The notes beneath the pieces are model-generated. The model searched no databases, was not told where the DNA came from, and saw only the letters and a list, made by a program, of their open reading frames with translations. Position numbers and translations under genes: made by a program. Below are positions 22,003 to 33,170 of a DNA stretch of 64,000 nt, in pieces (the stretch's first letter is position 1; every line of letters begins with the position of its first letter). The DNA comes from Schistocerca nitens (taxonomy: Eukaryota > Arthropoda > Insecta > Orthoptera > Acrididae). Where the stretch lies: positions 506,636,594-506,700,593 of the forward strand of contig NC_064619.1 in assembly GCF_023898315.1 (NCBI RefSeq). The letters run 5' to 3'.

Positions 22003-24033
22003 AAGAAAATAGTTCTGATTTTCTCTGCGGTTTCCATTTCGTTACCAATCGGACCTTCCTTTCCGAATAGCCTGCATATAATAGCAGTTAAATTACAACA
22101 TTATTTATCAAGCTCCGTCTACAAACATGATATTACAAACTGTGAACAAGCTCAAGTTTTACAGGGAATTGATCAACTCTAAGCCACATACAATTACCAA
22201 TGTTGCTGGTGACATGGTTTTTCTACTTAAGTCACTGACAAATAAACAAAAGAGATTAGATGAACTGAGGCGGCGCAATTATGTATATGTACTCTGCAGA
22301 CCACTGGGATAATCAAATTGTAATTGTACAAGTGGAGTTAATTGACCTTGCACTTCTTCTATTAATGGATGAAGCACGTGAACGACAAAAACACATTGTA
22401 ATATATCTGTAGAAAAAGAAAGAGATCCTAGCATACGTAACAAATAAATGAGGACGTTGGTTGGAAGTGCTGGTCCTCGACGAAGAGATTGACACACGAC
22501 TTGATGGGTCGTATCAAACCAATCGGAACACTGATGAAAGAAACGAGGAAAAAATAGTTATCTGGCCAGATTTTGGCGTCAGTATTATTGCCATGTTCTC
22601 ACTAAACCGTGATCTTAGATCATCACTTTTCAATTTCGACATTTTGTATGAAGTATTTAGTGACATAATTAGGTTTTCAAGTGACACTACATACACTAAA
22701 TTTATTATTGGATATCTAAATCGTTATAACGTTTCACTAGGCTACATTCAGTTAAACATGTTCGATTTAAAAATCGCGGAACTATTTCAGCAACTTTTAT
22801 TTACGTCGTAAGACTCAGAACTGTAACATGGAGGGAAGACGTTTTACGTCGAACTTGTAACGGCGGATGGAAGTGCTATGTTTGTTTCGACTTGAAATGA
22901 ACTTCCATCAAAGAATGAAGTACTCAACAAAACGTGTCTAAGATTAGCACTAAAAATAAATTTTACGATTCATCTTATAAACGTTCTTGAGATGTGTAAG
23001 GTATGCTAAGCAGACAATGATTTTGATCAGGGACTGTCGTTAGCAGACGCACGATTCCCAAGCTACATGAACAAGCATATTCAACAATCAGTTCCACTCA
23101 ACCACGGTTGTGATGTGAGAGGCAGATAATGTACTATGACAGTGGCAACCAACCAGATATTGTGGGATTACAATGCCCGATTCTAACCACAGTTGTAGAA
23201 GTAGACCTACCCCATCAGTTGAATAAGTGACACAGAAAAAGAGCAGTGAGACACACGATTACTGCACGTTATATGTGTTCTTTAACAATGCGAACTGCTA
23301 CCAAACTGTTGCCAAGGTAGTGGTGCCTTCCAAATCGGGAACTTTTCAATGAAATCCATCTCTTGCTAGTTTATTCGTTTTTCCTGACGATGAGGCCAGT
23401 AGTTATCATCCTCGAAAGCTTGAGATTCAGTTTTAATTACATACATTGTATGTGTTTTCAGATTCTCATATAGGCCTAATTTTCCGGAACTGGAGAAAGA
23501 AATTTTTGAAGAAAATGTCAGTACCAGTTGCACTTTTATTTTTTTTATAAACCACCTTTTATACGTCCTTTTTATTATACATCCTTATCATTCTTTTAAA
23601 TTAAATTTTTTTCTGTTATATTTAACACTTGCCTCTGCCTGATTACCTACGTGCTCCCTACAGGCCCTACTTATAACTTGCCCGACCCTTATCTAAATGC
23701 CACCTCCTGCCACATCTAAACAATCTCCTGTGACGTTCAGGAAGCCAGACACTGAAGTTCAGGTGACACATGTCGAGCACCTAGTTTACGACTGATTTCT
23801 CTAATATATACATTATTATGGAACTTTATGGTGTCTGTTGACAAGTTGCTTTTCAATATCATTTAGTTCAGATACCATATATCCATTTTAAAAGTAGACA
23901 AATTCACTCTACGTTATTTTTTAAATTGCTGCTTTCATGAAGTGTGTAGACGAGTTGTTTTGAATATTTGTGCATTTGAGTTGTTGTTGATGATGCCTAT
24001 TGCTACATTCTTCAACATCTGACTAATTTTGTT
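22003..24033. other. No gene recognised
   Basis: About 2 kb of AT-rich DNA. The longest frame, 22461-22811 plus (116 codons), is AT-biased, has no recognised domain and no supporting partner. A hammerhead-like motif lies at 23383-23419. Confidence 0.4.
23383..23419 (+). other. Hammerhead-core-like motif
   Basis: CCTGACGA, T, then the stem GAGG...CCTC with a 14-base loop, then GAAAGC. Another instance of the CTGANGA-T-stem-GAAA layout. Confidence 0.35.
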
Positions 24034-24046
24034 GCACTTTGTTGTT

Positions 24047-24242
24047 TTTGTGGTAAGGTCTTATGGGTCCAAGCTGCTGAGGTCATCGGTCCTTAAGCTC
24101 ACCCACTACTTAATCTAACTTAAACTAACTTGCTCGAGGGAGGACTCGAAAATCCGACGGGGGTGGGGGTGGGGGTGGGGGGTGGGGGGAGCCGCGCGGA
24201 CCATGACAAGGCGCCTGAGACCACGCGGCTACCACGCACGGC
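24047..24242 (-). mobile_element. SINE-2, a second tRNA-derived family
   Basis: Flanked by the 13-bp duplication GCACTTTGTTGTT (24034-24046 and 24243-24255). The tRNA-like end differs from SINE-1, but the body shares the word CTGAGGTCATCGGTCC with SINE-1 (CTGAGGTCATCAGTCC). A G-rich expansion at 24158-24190 interrupts the tRNA-like region. Confidence 0.88.
24158..24190. repeat. G-run repeat (GGGGGT)n
   Basis: Five or more G5-6 runs separated by single T or A, able in principle to form a G-quadruplex. It is an expansion inside SINE-2. Confidence 0.85.
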
Positions 24243-24255
24243 GCACTTTGTTGTT

Positions 24256-26121
24256 GGATACTATTTAGATATTACTAGATAATGGCCTTGGGGGACGATA
24301 CCGGTAAGAAGGAAGATGATTTAAAATAAAAGTGGAGCTACTGCTGATACTACTTCTCAAGACTATTACTATAGTTGCGAGATCTACACCAATATGCTGC
24401 ATATGGTGGGCCACAAATTATTTTGTTAATTAAAGTTGTCCATACAAAAATATTTCAGATTCGCCGTTTAGTTAAGAAAATCTGTTACAAAAACGTCAGT
24501 ACGTCTCTCTTTGCATCCACTTGGTTTAACTTCGACCAGGAAGAGACAAGTTAGGTCTGCATCTCCCACTTTAATAGTTTCAAGACAGAGGAAAATGAGA
24601 CTGCTGCAGATATAGAGCTTGTCAAGTTAGTGCCTAATCGGTAGTAAAGATATCTGAAGTTATAAATCACGACGAAAAGGTTATATAAAACCACGAAACT
24701 AATCGGAAAGAAATAAGACGTGATAACGCTGACGACCATAGCTTATTGACCCTAATATCGACTAATAGATACCACCACAGCTGTAATTAATACTAATTTA
24801 CTGGGTCACAATTGATGTCGTTCTTTGGAACATCGTCAGGTTCCCTGCGAGCTGTGCCAATATCATGACATACAGAAGATGGACAAAAATATGGAAGCAC
24901 CAAACACACGATACAGTGTCGCGAATACTATGGTATAGCAAAACCATTGACATCTAAAACATTTTGGCGTCATCTCAGAATGGATAAACACAGGTCCTGT
25001 ATGGTTTTCAAGAGTATCTTATATCATTATTCCTGCAAAATTGTGGTAGTTTCTGGTAACGGTAGTGGAGGTGTGTACCGCTACCGCCCAGTTCCGGACA
25101 CGTTCTCAAGTATACTTACGATGTCTTCAACGAATGTGGGAAAAAGAGCGTAAGAAAATCTTAGTGCCTAACTTCATTGATATTTACGCCCGGCAAGAGC
25201 GTGAATAGAGCTCTTATTTGGCGGAGCGAACACAAGAAAGAATGATGATAATATGGGAGACCGGAATCTATACTTTCGTAAAATAGTTCTCCGAGCTCTG
25301 GTTATTTAACAGCACGCCACTCACCGCCTAGTTAATATAGGATTGCGTGGGGCGCTTTTAGAATCTGTTACAAAGTTGATTTAAAATATTGCTGTAGGAT
25401 ACCTTAACCGTAGTGAAATTAATTAAAAGAAACCTTTGAATTAAAGAAAGTATTTCCTTTCTAAACGCAATAATCTTTGTTTTTCCAAGAAGCGGCCAGT
25501 GCTTACACTTGAATGAAAGTTTTTAGTTTTTACTTCAATGTGAAATAAATTAATTTATGCACTTCCTTTTCTTTACTAATTATGATTTTTGAGTCTTTTA
25601 AAGCGTCCATTGATAACGGAGCGTAATGGAACTCTAATGGAATAATTCCTACGCAAGATGTCTGCCAAGAATGGTAGATTGTTGGACCGTTATCGTTGTT
25701 TATCCAGCATAATGAAAACCTTGAAAAATAAACCTTATTTTTACTTCTGCACGAAGATCACTATATACACGAAAGAAAAACGCACAATTAGCATAAATTA
25801 CAATGTATTCTTTAAAATTCACAACTTAACAATGTGAAATGGCCGCCATAGCGCGCGTTTTCTTCAAGGCTAGAACAGAGAGATAATGTAATATCGCTGG
25901 TGTTTTTGGTTTCTTGCACTAGCGAGTACAAGAACAATTACATCGTTACATAGATTCTATACAGTTATCTTATAGGGTCTTTGCTTTTTTATTGTTTCAT
26001 TATGAATTACCGTTATGACAGTTAGATATATGCGCATATTCAGAGTACCCACGTGGTATTTTCAATAATTTAAAGTCTTACAATTTTCATACAATGAAGG
26101 CTTTCCCGACCGGATGGTACT
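24256..26121. other. No gene recognised
   Basis: AT-rich; short frames only and no repeat signature that I recognise. Confidence 0.4.
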
Positions 26122-26352
26122 GTTGTTGATAATTCTTCCGGGTTATATGGCTGTGGTCCATGGAATTCTTCTATTCCTAAAGTTTCGTCCAATACTACGT
26201 TGGACATCCTCAGAGGTATGGATACCGACTCTGCAGGACTCAGCAGGACCAGCCATACCTCTGAGGATGTCCAACGTAGTATTGGACGAAACGTTAGGAA
26301 TAGAAGAATTCCATGGACTACGGCCGTATAACCCGGAAGAATTATCAACAAC
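26122..26352. repeat. Hairpin repeat with hammerhead-like motif in both arms
   Basis: The arms 26122-26221 and 26253-26352 are inverted copies with only a few mismatches, outermost GTTGTTGATAATTCTTCCGG and its complement. The 31-bp loop contains CTCTGCAGGACTCAGCAGG. The right arm carries CTGAGGA, T, the stem GTCCAA-CGTAGTA-TTGGAC and GAAACG at 26260-26295; the left arm has the inverted version at about 26187-26216. Confidence 0.93.
26260..26295 (+). other. Hammerhead-core-like motif (longest stem)
   Basis: TCTGAGGA, T, a perfect 6-bp stem GTCCAA/TTGGAC with a 7-base loop, then GAAACG. It is the best-formed stem of the group. Confidence 0.42.
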
Positions 26353-26987
26353 TTACAATTTTCATTTTACATCGTTTTGTGTCGATTTGTCGTCGCACGA
26401 TTTAATGTCTTGTACTGCGTATCGGTACAGGTGGACAGCTATCACAAAGATCAATAACACTGCGATCTGTTGACTGTCGTAACCATGCTCCATGCAAAAA
26501 TTCATCTACGTGCTCACAAACCACTTCTGGAAGATATAAGTTGTGTGAACAGGTTGTGTAAACAAGCGCCCTGATGTCTTGGAATACAGCACCACTGCTA
26601 GGGAACAAACACTATGGAGTGGACCTGAACAACTAAAATGACCCACGCCAGTAATGTGACCTTGCTTAATACCCGTGGGGCTCATAGAATATCATGATAT
26701 ACGAGTAGATGCTCATATTAGTACCGAACCCACGCTATTTTTCACGCTTGGGACGTAAACTCGCCCAGAAGTTGAAAACAAAGTGAAATAAGACTCATCC
26801 GACCAAATGACATTCTTTCACTGCTCCACAGTCCAGGTTTTATGGCTTCAGTATCACGTTTTCCTGTTACGTGCACTTGCGTCACTGGTAAGTGGTTTTG
26901 GAATTCCAGCTCTCTCTGTATCACTCTGCTTATGGAACTCCATTCGTGTTGGTTTGGTGCCGCCAGGACTCGTGAGTGCGATATTTA

Positions 26988-28361
26988 CAGGATGGCGCAC
27001 CAAATGTGTTACCATTTTGGTTTTGAATATAAACTTTATTATCAATACAATCTGAATGGAACATATACTACAGTGAAGAGCCGTCAATGGAGTACTGTTC
27101 TAACTCAGCACATGCTCAATATGTCCACCATTTCGTTTCCTAACTTCCTTCAAACGAACGCTGAAGTTAGTGATTACCCTGCGGCACATGTCTTCCGTAA
27201 TTTCACTGCAAGCTTAAAGAATAAGTCTTCTGAGCTCCATTAAATCACGTGGACGTTTCGGGAAAAAATTTTCCTTTAGGTACCCCCAAAGAAAAGAGAC
27301 ACACGGATTGAGGTCTAGACTATTGGGGGGTGGGGGGCGGTGGGGGGCAATTTTGTCCGTCATTGAAGCGACCTGGAAACCTGGCTGAAATGATCCGCAT
27401 GTCGAAATGCTCGTTTAAAAACTCCAATACAGTGTTTGCAGTATGTGGCCTTGCTCCATCTTGCATGAACCACTACGTGTTGAAGGGCAAGGCAGTAGCA
27501 AGAATCTGTGTAATGAAGCTATTGCGAAGCATGCTCAAATAACGCTCGCTGTTCACAGTTTCCTCAAAGAAAAAGGATCCAAGAAGTCCGTGACTGAAAA
27601 TTGATGCCCACGCTGTAAACCTCGGAGCATAATGCTGTCGTTCATGAAGCACTTGTGGGTTTTCAGTGGCCCAAAAGCGTACATTTTGTTTGTTAACCAC
27701 ACCGTCTAAATGAAAATGCGCCTCGTCTGAAAACCAAACGTCGTTAAGAGTTTCTTCCCTATACTCCGCCCATTGGGCAAACAGTAGTCTCTGCTGCTTG
27801 TGTTCTTCGGTGAGCTTCTGTGCACAGGTCATCTTGTATGGGTACATATGGAGGTCACTTTTAAGAATTCGTTGAACGGAGGGTCTGGATATTCCCAGTT
27901 GCACTGCTGCCTTTCTACACGATTTCCCGGAACTATTCTGTACAGCAACTCGAGCCGCTCCAATATTCTCCGGCGAACAAACAGGCTTAGGCCGATGTCG
28001 CTTCGCTTCCAATATTGTCCCTTCCTGTACAAATTTATCGTACAACCTGTGGATGGTCTTCTTGCAAGGGACCCATCGTGTGTTAAACTGTTGTCGAAAA
28101 CGCCTCTGAGTCACAGCAAGGCTTTTCGTTTCATGAAAAAGTAACACAATTGCCGATCGTTGCTGTGTCGTCAGTTTTCTATTGTCAGCCATTGCTGCTT
28201 CCTAGTCTCCTAGCGGCAGTATCGTGAACTACACGTCATTTCGTAACTCATTTGTTTTTCCAAGCTCTGCTGGTACTGCTGTAGAGATCCCAGCGGGATA
28301 TCTAATGTGCGTCGTAAATTGTGAAAGGAACAATTAGTAACACATTTCGTGCGCCACCCTG
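26988..28361 (-). mobile_element. Tc1/mariner-superfamily element with DUF4817-type transposase
   Basis: The left end CAGGATGGCGCACCAAATGT and the inverted right end (CAGGGTGGCGCACGAAATGT in minus sense) match, with TA at 26986-26987 and at 28362-28363. Length 1374 bp. It lies inside Tc1-D, so it is the younger of the two. Confidence 0.9.
27110..28192 (-). pseudogene. Transposase with DUF4817-like N-terminus, frameshifted and catalytically altered
   Basis: The ATG at 28192 begins MADNRKLTTQQRSAIVLLFH, and residues about 5-60 match the DUF4817 helix-turn-helix often fused to this transposase type. A second helix-turn-helix follows (SCRKAAVQLGISRPSVQRIL). The first catalytic block is NDVWFSDEAHFHLDG (about residues 150-165). 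The open frame ends with a stop at 27473. After it WFMQDGARPHTANTVLEFLN (second Asp) continues in the same frame, then the sequence is disturbed by a G/C-run at 27327-27351. The third block reads NPCVSFLWGYLKENFF where this family has NPCDFFLWGYL, so the third Asp is Val (codon at 27298-27300). The end ..EVRKRNGGHIEHV is near 27113. Dead copy. Confidence 0.85.
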
Positions 28362-28731
28362 TAGTTCTGCAAAGACTTTTTTAGCTGTCTCACTCATATT
28401 TTCAGTCACAGTTCTCTGTAATGACCGTCTGTCACCACGATTTCACACCAATTTCCGTTCCCATTGTTGATGTTTTTCCACTTTGAATTTACGTAAAATC
28501 TTCAATCGTAGCCTCTTGAAATGTCAAATACTTCGGCTCCCTTGGTCACGAAAGCAGCCACCGTACGAGTGCCAAAAAGTTTCCCATGTTCGATGTTACC
28601 TAGCTCCGACAAATGAACTACACGGAACACAGTTCTGACGACGACTGACTCCGGCAACATACTGAGGACATTGCACAGGTGCCGTTCATGGCCAAAAACA
28701 ATTAAGCAATCTGCAGGCTTTGATAGCATCT

Positions 28732-29013
28732 GTAAGTAGGCTGTTTAGGTTTTTATGTTGGTAACGCCACGTAGCGCTCTATATGAAAATCACTGACTGT
28801 GCTGTGTGAAGTCTGTGGCTGGTTTGCATTGCTGGAATATTTCCTATTCTAGTGTTGGGCAGTTGGATGTGAACAGCGCGTAGCGTTGCGCAGTTGGAGG
28901 TGAGCCGCCAGCAGTGGTGGATGTTGGGGAGAGAGATGGCGGAATTTTGAGAGCGGATGATCTGGACGTGTGCCCATCAGAGAGAGTAAATTTGTAAGAC
29001 TGGATGCCATGAA

Positions 29014-29073
<60 letters not shown>

Positions 29074-29482
29074 GACTTTTGAACAATATTAAGGTAAATA
29101 TATTGATTGTTCTCTATCAAAATCTTTCATTTGCTATCTTTGCCTATCAGTAGTTAGTGCCTTCAGTAGTTAGAATCTTTTATTTAGCTGGCAGTATTGG
29201 CGCTCGCTTTATTGCAGTAGTTCGAGTAACAAAAATTTTTGTGAGGTAAGTGATTCATGAAAGGCATAGGTTATTGTTAGTCAGGGCCATTCTTTAATAG
29301 AGATTATTGAAATTGAGATTGCGTTGCACTAAAAATGTTGTTTGTCAGTTTAGTGTTGATCAGGATAAGTAAAGAGAGAAATGTCTGAGTACGTTCAGTT
29401 CTGTTCAGCTGTTTGAAAATCAAATAACGTAAGAGGTTTTCCAGCACAGCAAAATATAAATTTTCCTAAGGGGACGTTTCAC
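28732..29482 (+). repeat. Unclassified interspersed repeat R-E, copy 1
   Basis: Begins GTAAGTAGGCTGTTTAGG and ends GGGGACGTTTCAC; ATCT stands on both sides and may be a target duplication. It has no coding capacity. An inverted copy lies at 30467-31373. I remember this sequence as a very abundant locust repeat but cannot name its class. It contains an (AT)n run. Confidence 0.75.
29017..29071. repeat. Microsatellite (AT)27
   Basis: About 54 bp of uninterrupted AT dinucleotides inside repeat R-E. The sister copy at 30467-31373 has no such run at this point, so the expansion came after the two copies separated. Confidence 0.98.
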
Positions 29483-30466
29483 ATCTTCTTTTCTCGCGGT
29501 GTTGACATATTTTTTTCTAGTCCCGTTATGTAACATTAGATAAAATATATGGAAACAAATCAGTCACGACACAATAAAGGTATGTTTATTACAGCTGTGG
29601 TGATTTCCATTAATCACTGATATTAACCTGAAACAGTTTGGTCACAGCCAGAGGACGCTTCTTATTGATTACTCTTGATAGCTGTTTTAATGCACTTTGA
29701 AGATCCCGGTAACTTTCCTATCCACGCGTGTTTTTAAACGAGACAAACTTGATAGGCCTGTTGTATTATCACGGTCTGGTACAGCGCCATTAGCAGCCCC
29801 GCTCAGTATTATAAAGGAGCGCCCCGTTACAAGTTAGAGCAGTGCATTTCTTTTGCCATTATTATGAATACTATGGCCGGCTGTTGCGCGACGAAGCACA
29901 TTGCCGGCAGTCCAGCGCAACACCGGGGAAGCAACGTGCACAAGCGCCTCTCGGGATGTTATTAGAGTTAGCATAATCCCGCCCATATTGGGCGCGCTGC
30001 TCAAGACGGGAGAATACGCGATAGTTCAGCCAGTTACAGGCTCACGCTAAGGAAGGGCTTAAGAGCCCGTTAATCACTGTGCGTTACGAAGCCACGGCCG
30101 CTTCTGGGAGCACTTCAGGGCGGCGGGTTTATTACCGCGCTTTTGAACACTTGGGGCAGCCGCGTCGCCGTATTGGCGCAACTTGAATCCTTGCTGCGGT
30201 TCGCTGCAGCGCTATCCAACAAAGCCTACTTTTGCATCGGCCATAGTGGGAGCTATGCTGCGACAGGTGATAAGATGCTACTGCATTCAGTGGCAACAGT
30301 GAGCATATTGTTACATCGCATTATACTGTTAAGCGACCTTTTTTTTCCAGAAATAATCACGTAACGTATGTAAATTCATAGTTAAAGACCTATTTGATTG
30401 GAACATTCAATCGACATCGAGAAATATCGTATACCGCAGTAGGCCTACTAGTGACTGTGAAACATC
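29483..30466. other. Spacer between inverted R-E copies, no gene recognised
   Basis: About 1 kb. From about 29780 to 30240 it is GC- and CpG-rich compared with its flanks. No protein or RNA motif was recognised; the 73-codon frame at 30143-30364 is unremarkable. Confidence 0.4.
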
Positions 30467-31373
30467 TCCTTAGGAAAATTTATATTTTACTGTGCTGGAA
30501 AACCTCTTACGTTATTTGATTTTCAAACAGCAGAGCAGAACTGAACGTATTCAGACATTTCGCTCTTTACTTATTCTGACCAACGCTAAACTGACACACT
30601 ATTTTTTTAGCGCAACGCAATCTGACTTTCAATAATTCCTACAAAAGAATGGCCCTAACTAACAATAACCTATACCTTTCATGAATCACTTACCTCACAA
30701 AAATCTTCGTTACTCAAACTACTGCAATACAGCGAGCGCCAATACTGCTAGCTAAATAAAAGATTCTAACTACTGAAGGCACTAACTACTGATAAAATGG
30801 CTCTGAGCACTATGGGACTTAACATATATGGTCATCAGTCCCCTAGAACTTAGAACTACTGAAACCTAACTAACCTCAGGACAGCACACAACACCCAGTC
30901 ATCACGAGGCAGAGAAAATCCCTGACCCCGCCGGGAATCGAACCCGGGAACCCGGGCGCGGGAAGCGAGAACGCTACCGCACGACCACGAGCTGCGGACA
31001 ACTACTGATAGGCATAGTTAACAGATGAAAGATTTTGATGGAGAACAAACAATGTATTTACCTTAATAATGTTCAAAAGTCATCAAAAATCAGTTCATGA
31101 CATCCAGTATTACAAATTTACTCTTTCTGATGGACACACGTCCAGATCGTCCGCTCTCAAAATTCTGTCATCTCTCTCCCCTCATCCACCACTGGTGGCG
31201 GCTCACCTCCAACTGCGCAACGCTACGCACTGTTCACATCCAACAGCCCAACACTACAATAGCGAATATTCCAACAATGCCAACCATCCACAGACTGCAC
31301 ACAGCACAGCCAGTGAGTTTCATACAGAGCGCTACGTGACGTTACCAACATAAAAACCTAAACAGCCTGCTTA
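30467..31373 (-). repeat. Unclassified interspersed repeat R-E, copy 2 (inverted)
   Basis: In minus sense it begins AAGCAGGCTGTTTAGGTTTT and ends near GATGTTTCAC. It aligns along its whole length with 28732-29482, apart from the missing AT run and an inserted SINE (30795-30999) between duplicated AACTACTGATA words. Confidence 0.8.
30795..30999 (-). mobile_element. Chimeric tRNA-derived SINE
   Basis: Flanked by the 11-bp duplication AACTACTGATA (30784-30794 and 31000-31010), which lies in repeat R-E. The tail half (AAATGGCTCTGAGCACTATG to AACCTAACTAACCT) is SINE-1. The tRNA-like half differs: in minus sense GTGGTCGTGCGGTAGCGTTC, then GGTTCGATTCCCGGC and GGGATTTTCTCTGC. The last part resembles the SINE-3 head at 50811-51045. 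Confidence 0.9.
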
Positions 31374-33010
31374 AAACTGTCGAGAATTGACTAATGCAAC
31401 GTTACTCTTCTTTCACTCTTGATTCCGGTCTGCATGCCAAATAGAAGTGAAAGAACGTTGTAAGCATTCTGGACGCTGCAGAAGTACGTGGACTGTCAGC
31501 GGAGAAAAAGTTGGCCACCCTGCACTGAGCCATTTCGTGGGAGGATAGCCTAGCCACTCGCTGGTCAATAGCCCATGCGCTGGACATCTCATTGTAACTG
31601 CCGCACTGGAGTGTCAAAGCATCGTGGATGGACACAGATAAGATCTCCTGTGGTACAGGAAACCCCTGCTGCTGAAAAGTTTACAACCCTAGTGAGCTGG
31701 ATTAGGTGAAATATTTCAGCATAAAAATATAAAGCTAAGTTTTTTCCGTAAAGCACCAGAGGCCACAGGAAGATACCTAGTAAATGGTATTGGGCCTTAG
31801 AAAACATGAGGCGCCACTGGATGTGTTGACTTAAAAAAAACTGTTTACTTGATACAGGAATCACAGGGATTGGCTCACGTAAATAAACAAGTGCTTAGAC
31901 AGAGTAGTTTGCTGTGCCGACGAAGCCCTCCTGATTGGTCGAAGAGAGAAATAGTGAGAGAGTGAGGCGACTTTTTTCTGTTTAAATTATTAGAACGCAC
32001 ATTACTGGTTAATCGAAGGGATAGCCCATGGAAGGGGACTGGAATGTTTCTAAGGAGCAATTTGATTGGTTGGCACCCAGACGATCTTAAGCCCAGTAAA
32101 TCTGAATTCAGTAAGAGATTTTTGTAGGGGACTTCATTTTCTCCTGCAACATCTGCTACTTCATCTGACGAGAGTTGCCACTGGCCTGCCAATTTCAAAT
32201 CTAATGTGGGGACATGAGAAAATTCAGACTGATGTGCACTTTGCTTTGGCGAGGTTCATTACTGCCACCAAACACGTCAAGCTTTACTTTGAAGACTTTA
32301 ACTTTTAATTTAATGAACCATCTGTTTTCGACTCCAACCATAGGCGTAACATATTTACATCTTTAGTACTATTTGCTCTACTGTTAACGTCACAACACTC
32401 ACCAGGCACTTCATGATTGCTATCATTTCTCTTACACATTTATTAGAAACTCTCCCCGAACCACTTTTCTAGATTTGCCAAGGTGTTCTTATACTGGTAT
32501 TGTCATTATCTGCCAGTTATTTACGCCTAATGCCTTGTTTACCATCAACAGAGTCATCAGCCTATGTTACTGTACCTCCAAATAGCTTATCTCAGCAGAT
32601 TCACAATAGCTCCGTGCATGCGAACGGCCAAGTAGCAACACACCCGCTCTCCACTCGCAGTCAGGACGCCGAAAACAATTTCCATCCCCGTACCTCTACT
32701 AACTGTGACAGACACTGTCCATAATAGCGTCGTGCAAACGTACTGCCAACTAGCACAAACCCGCTCTTAACATATCGAAAAGCCGTCGAGCATAGTTTCC
32801 TTTTCCGTAGCTACGTTGACAGTTACTGTCCCTTAAGTGCATCGTGCGTGCGCAGATCAACACAGAGTCAAGCTACAATCGCCAGTCGTAAAGCACAAGC
32901 ATCTTCTCGCCACGGTCGTCAATTGACGTGTGGGAGAAAACTCGTGTCCGCCATCAGTCTTTGAGTTGTGTAAACATTGTTCTGAATTTTAAAGTTCGAT
33001 GAGGTTTCGG
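31374..33010. other. No gene recognised
   Basis: AT-rich to moderate DNA. Frames up to about 107 codons (31875-32198 minus) carry no recognisable motif. Confidence 0.4.
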
Positions 33011-33170
33011 GATTGCAGCCGGTCGTCGTAAACTTCACTCCGCGGTGTTTCAACTGAACACCTATAAATCATCTTCAGGTGAGCGATCGAAGACTTCGGT
33101 GGCTCACCTGAAGATGACTGGCAGGTGTCCAGTTGAAATATCGTGAAGTTCACGACGACCGGCTGCAATC
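33011..33170. repeat. Hairpin repeat
   Basis: GATTGCAGCCGGTCGTCG at the left pairs with CGACGACCGGCTGCAATC at the right. The arms are about 73 bp, with an imperfect region where the left arm has a short block around CCGCGG. The tip contains GGTGAGC...GCTCACC. The right arm carries a hammerhead-like motif at 33107-33138. Confidence 0.92.
33107..33138 (+). other. Hammerhead-core-like motif
   Basis: CCTGAAGA, T, GACTGG-CAGGTGT-CCAGTT (one G-T pair), GAAAT. Less strict than the others at the last position. Confidence 0.35.

Larger units (their letters stand above)
26600..28731 (-). mobile_element. Tc1-like DNA transposon, family Tc1-D, split by another element
   Basis: The left part 26600-26987 (minus sense) contains SSERMSFGRMSLISLCFQLLG, a degenerate form of the WSDEx block and what follows. 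The right part 28362-28731 holds the N-terminal half, with blocks such as GSRSILHDGRLVGTVL in locust relatives. Removing 26988-28361 together with one TA restores a continuous sequence across GATATTTAGTTCTGC. Both outer ends are uncertain: the left fades near 26600 and the right meets the repeat that starts at 28732. No intact frame remains. Assignment partly from memory of a locust family. Confidence 0.6.

Noticed and set aside
22461..22811. 116-codon plus-strand open frame
   Set aside because: AT-biased composition, no recognised domain, no neighbouring exon-like sequence; probably chance.
28844..29086. 80-codon minus frame with a run of alternating Tyr and Ile
   Set aside because: It is the translation of the (AT)n microsatellite.
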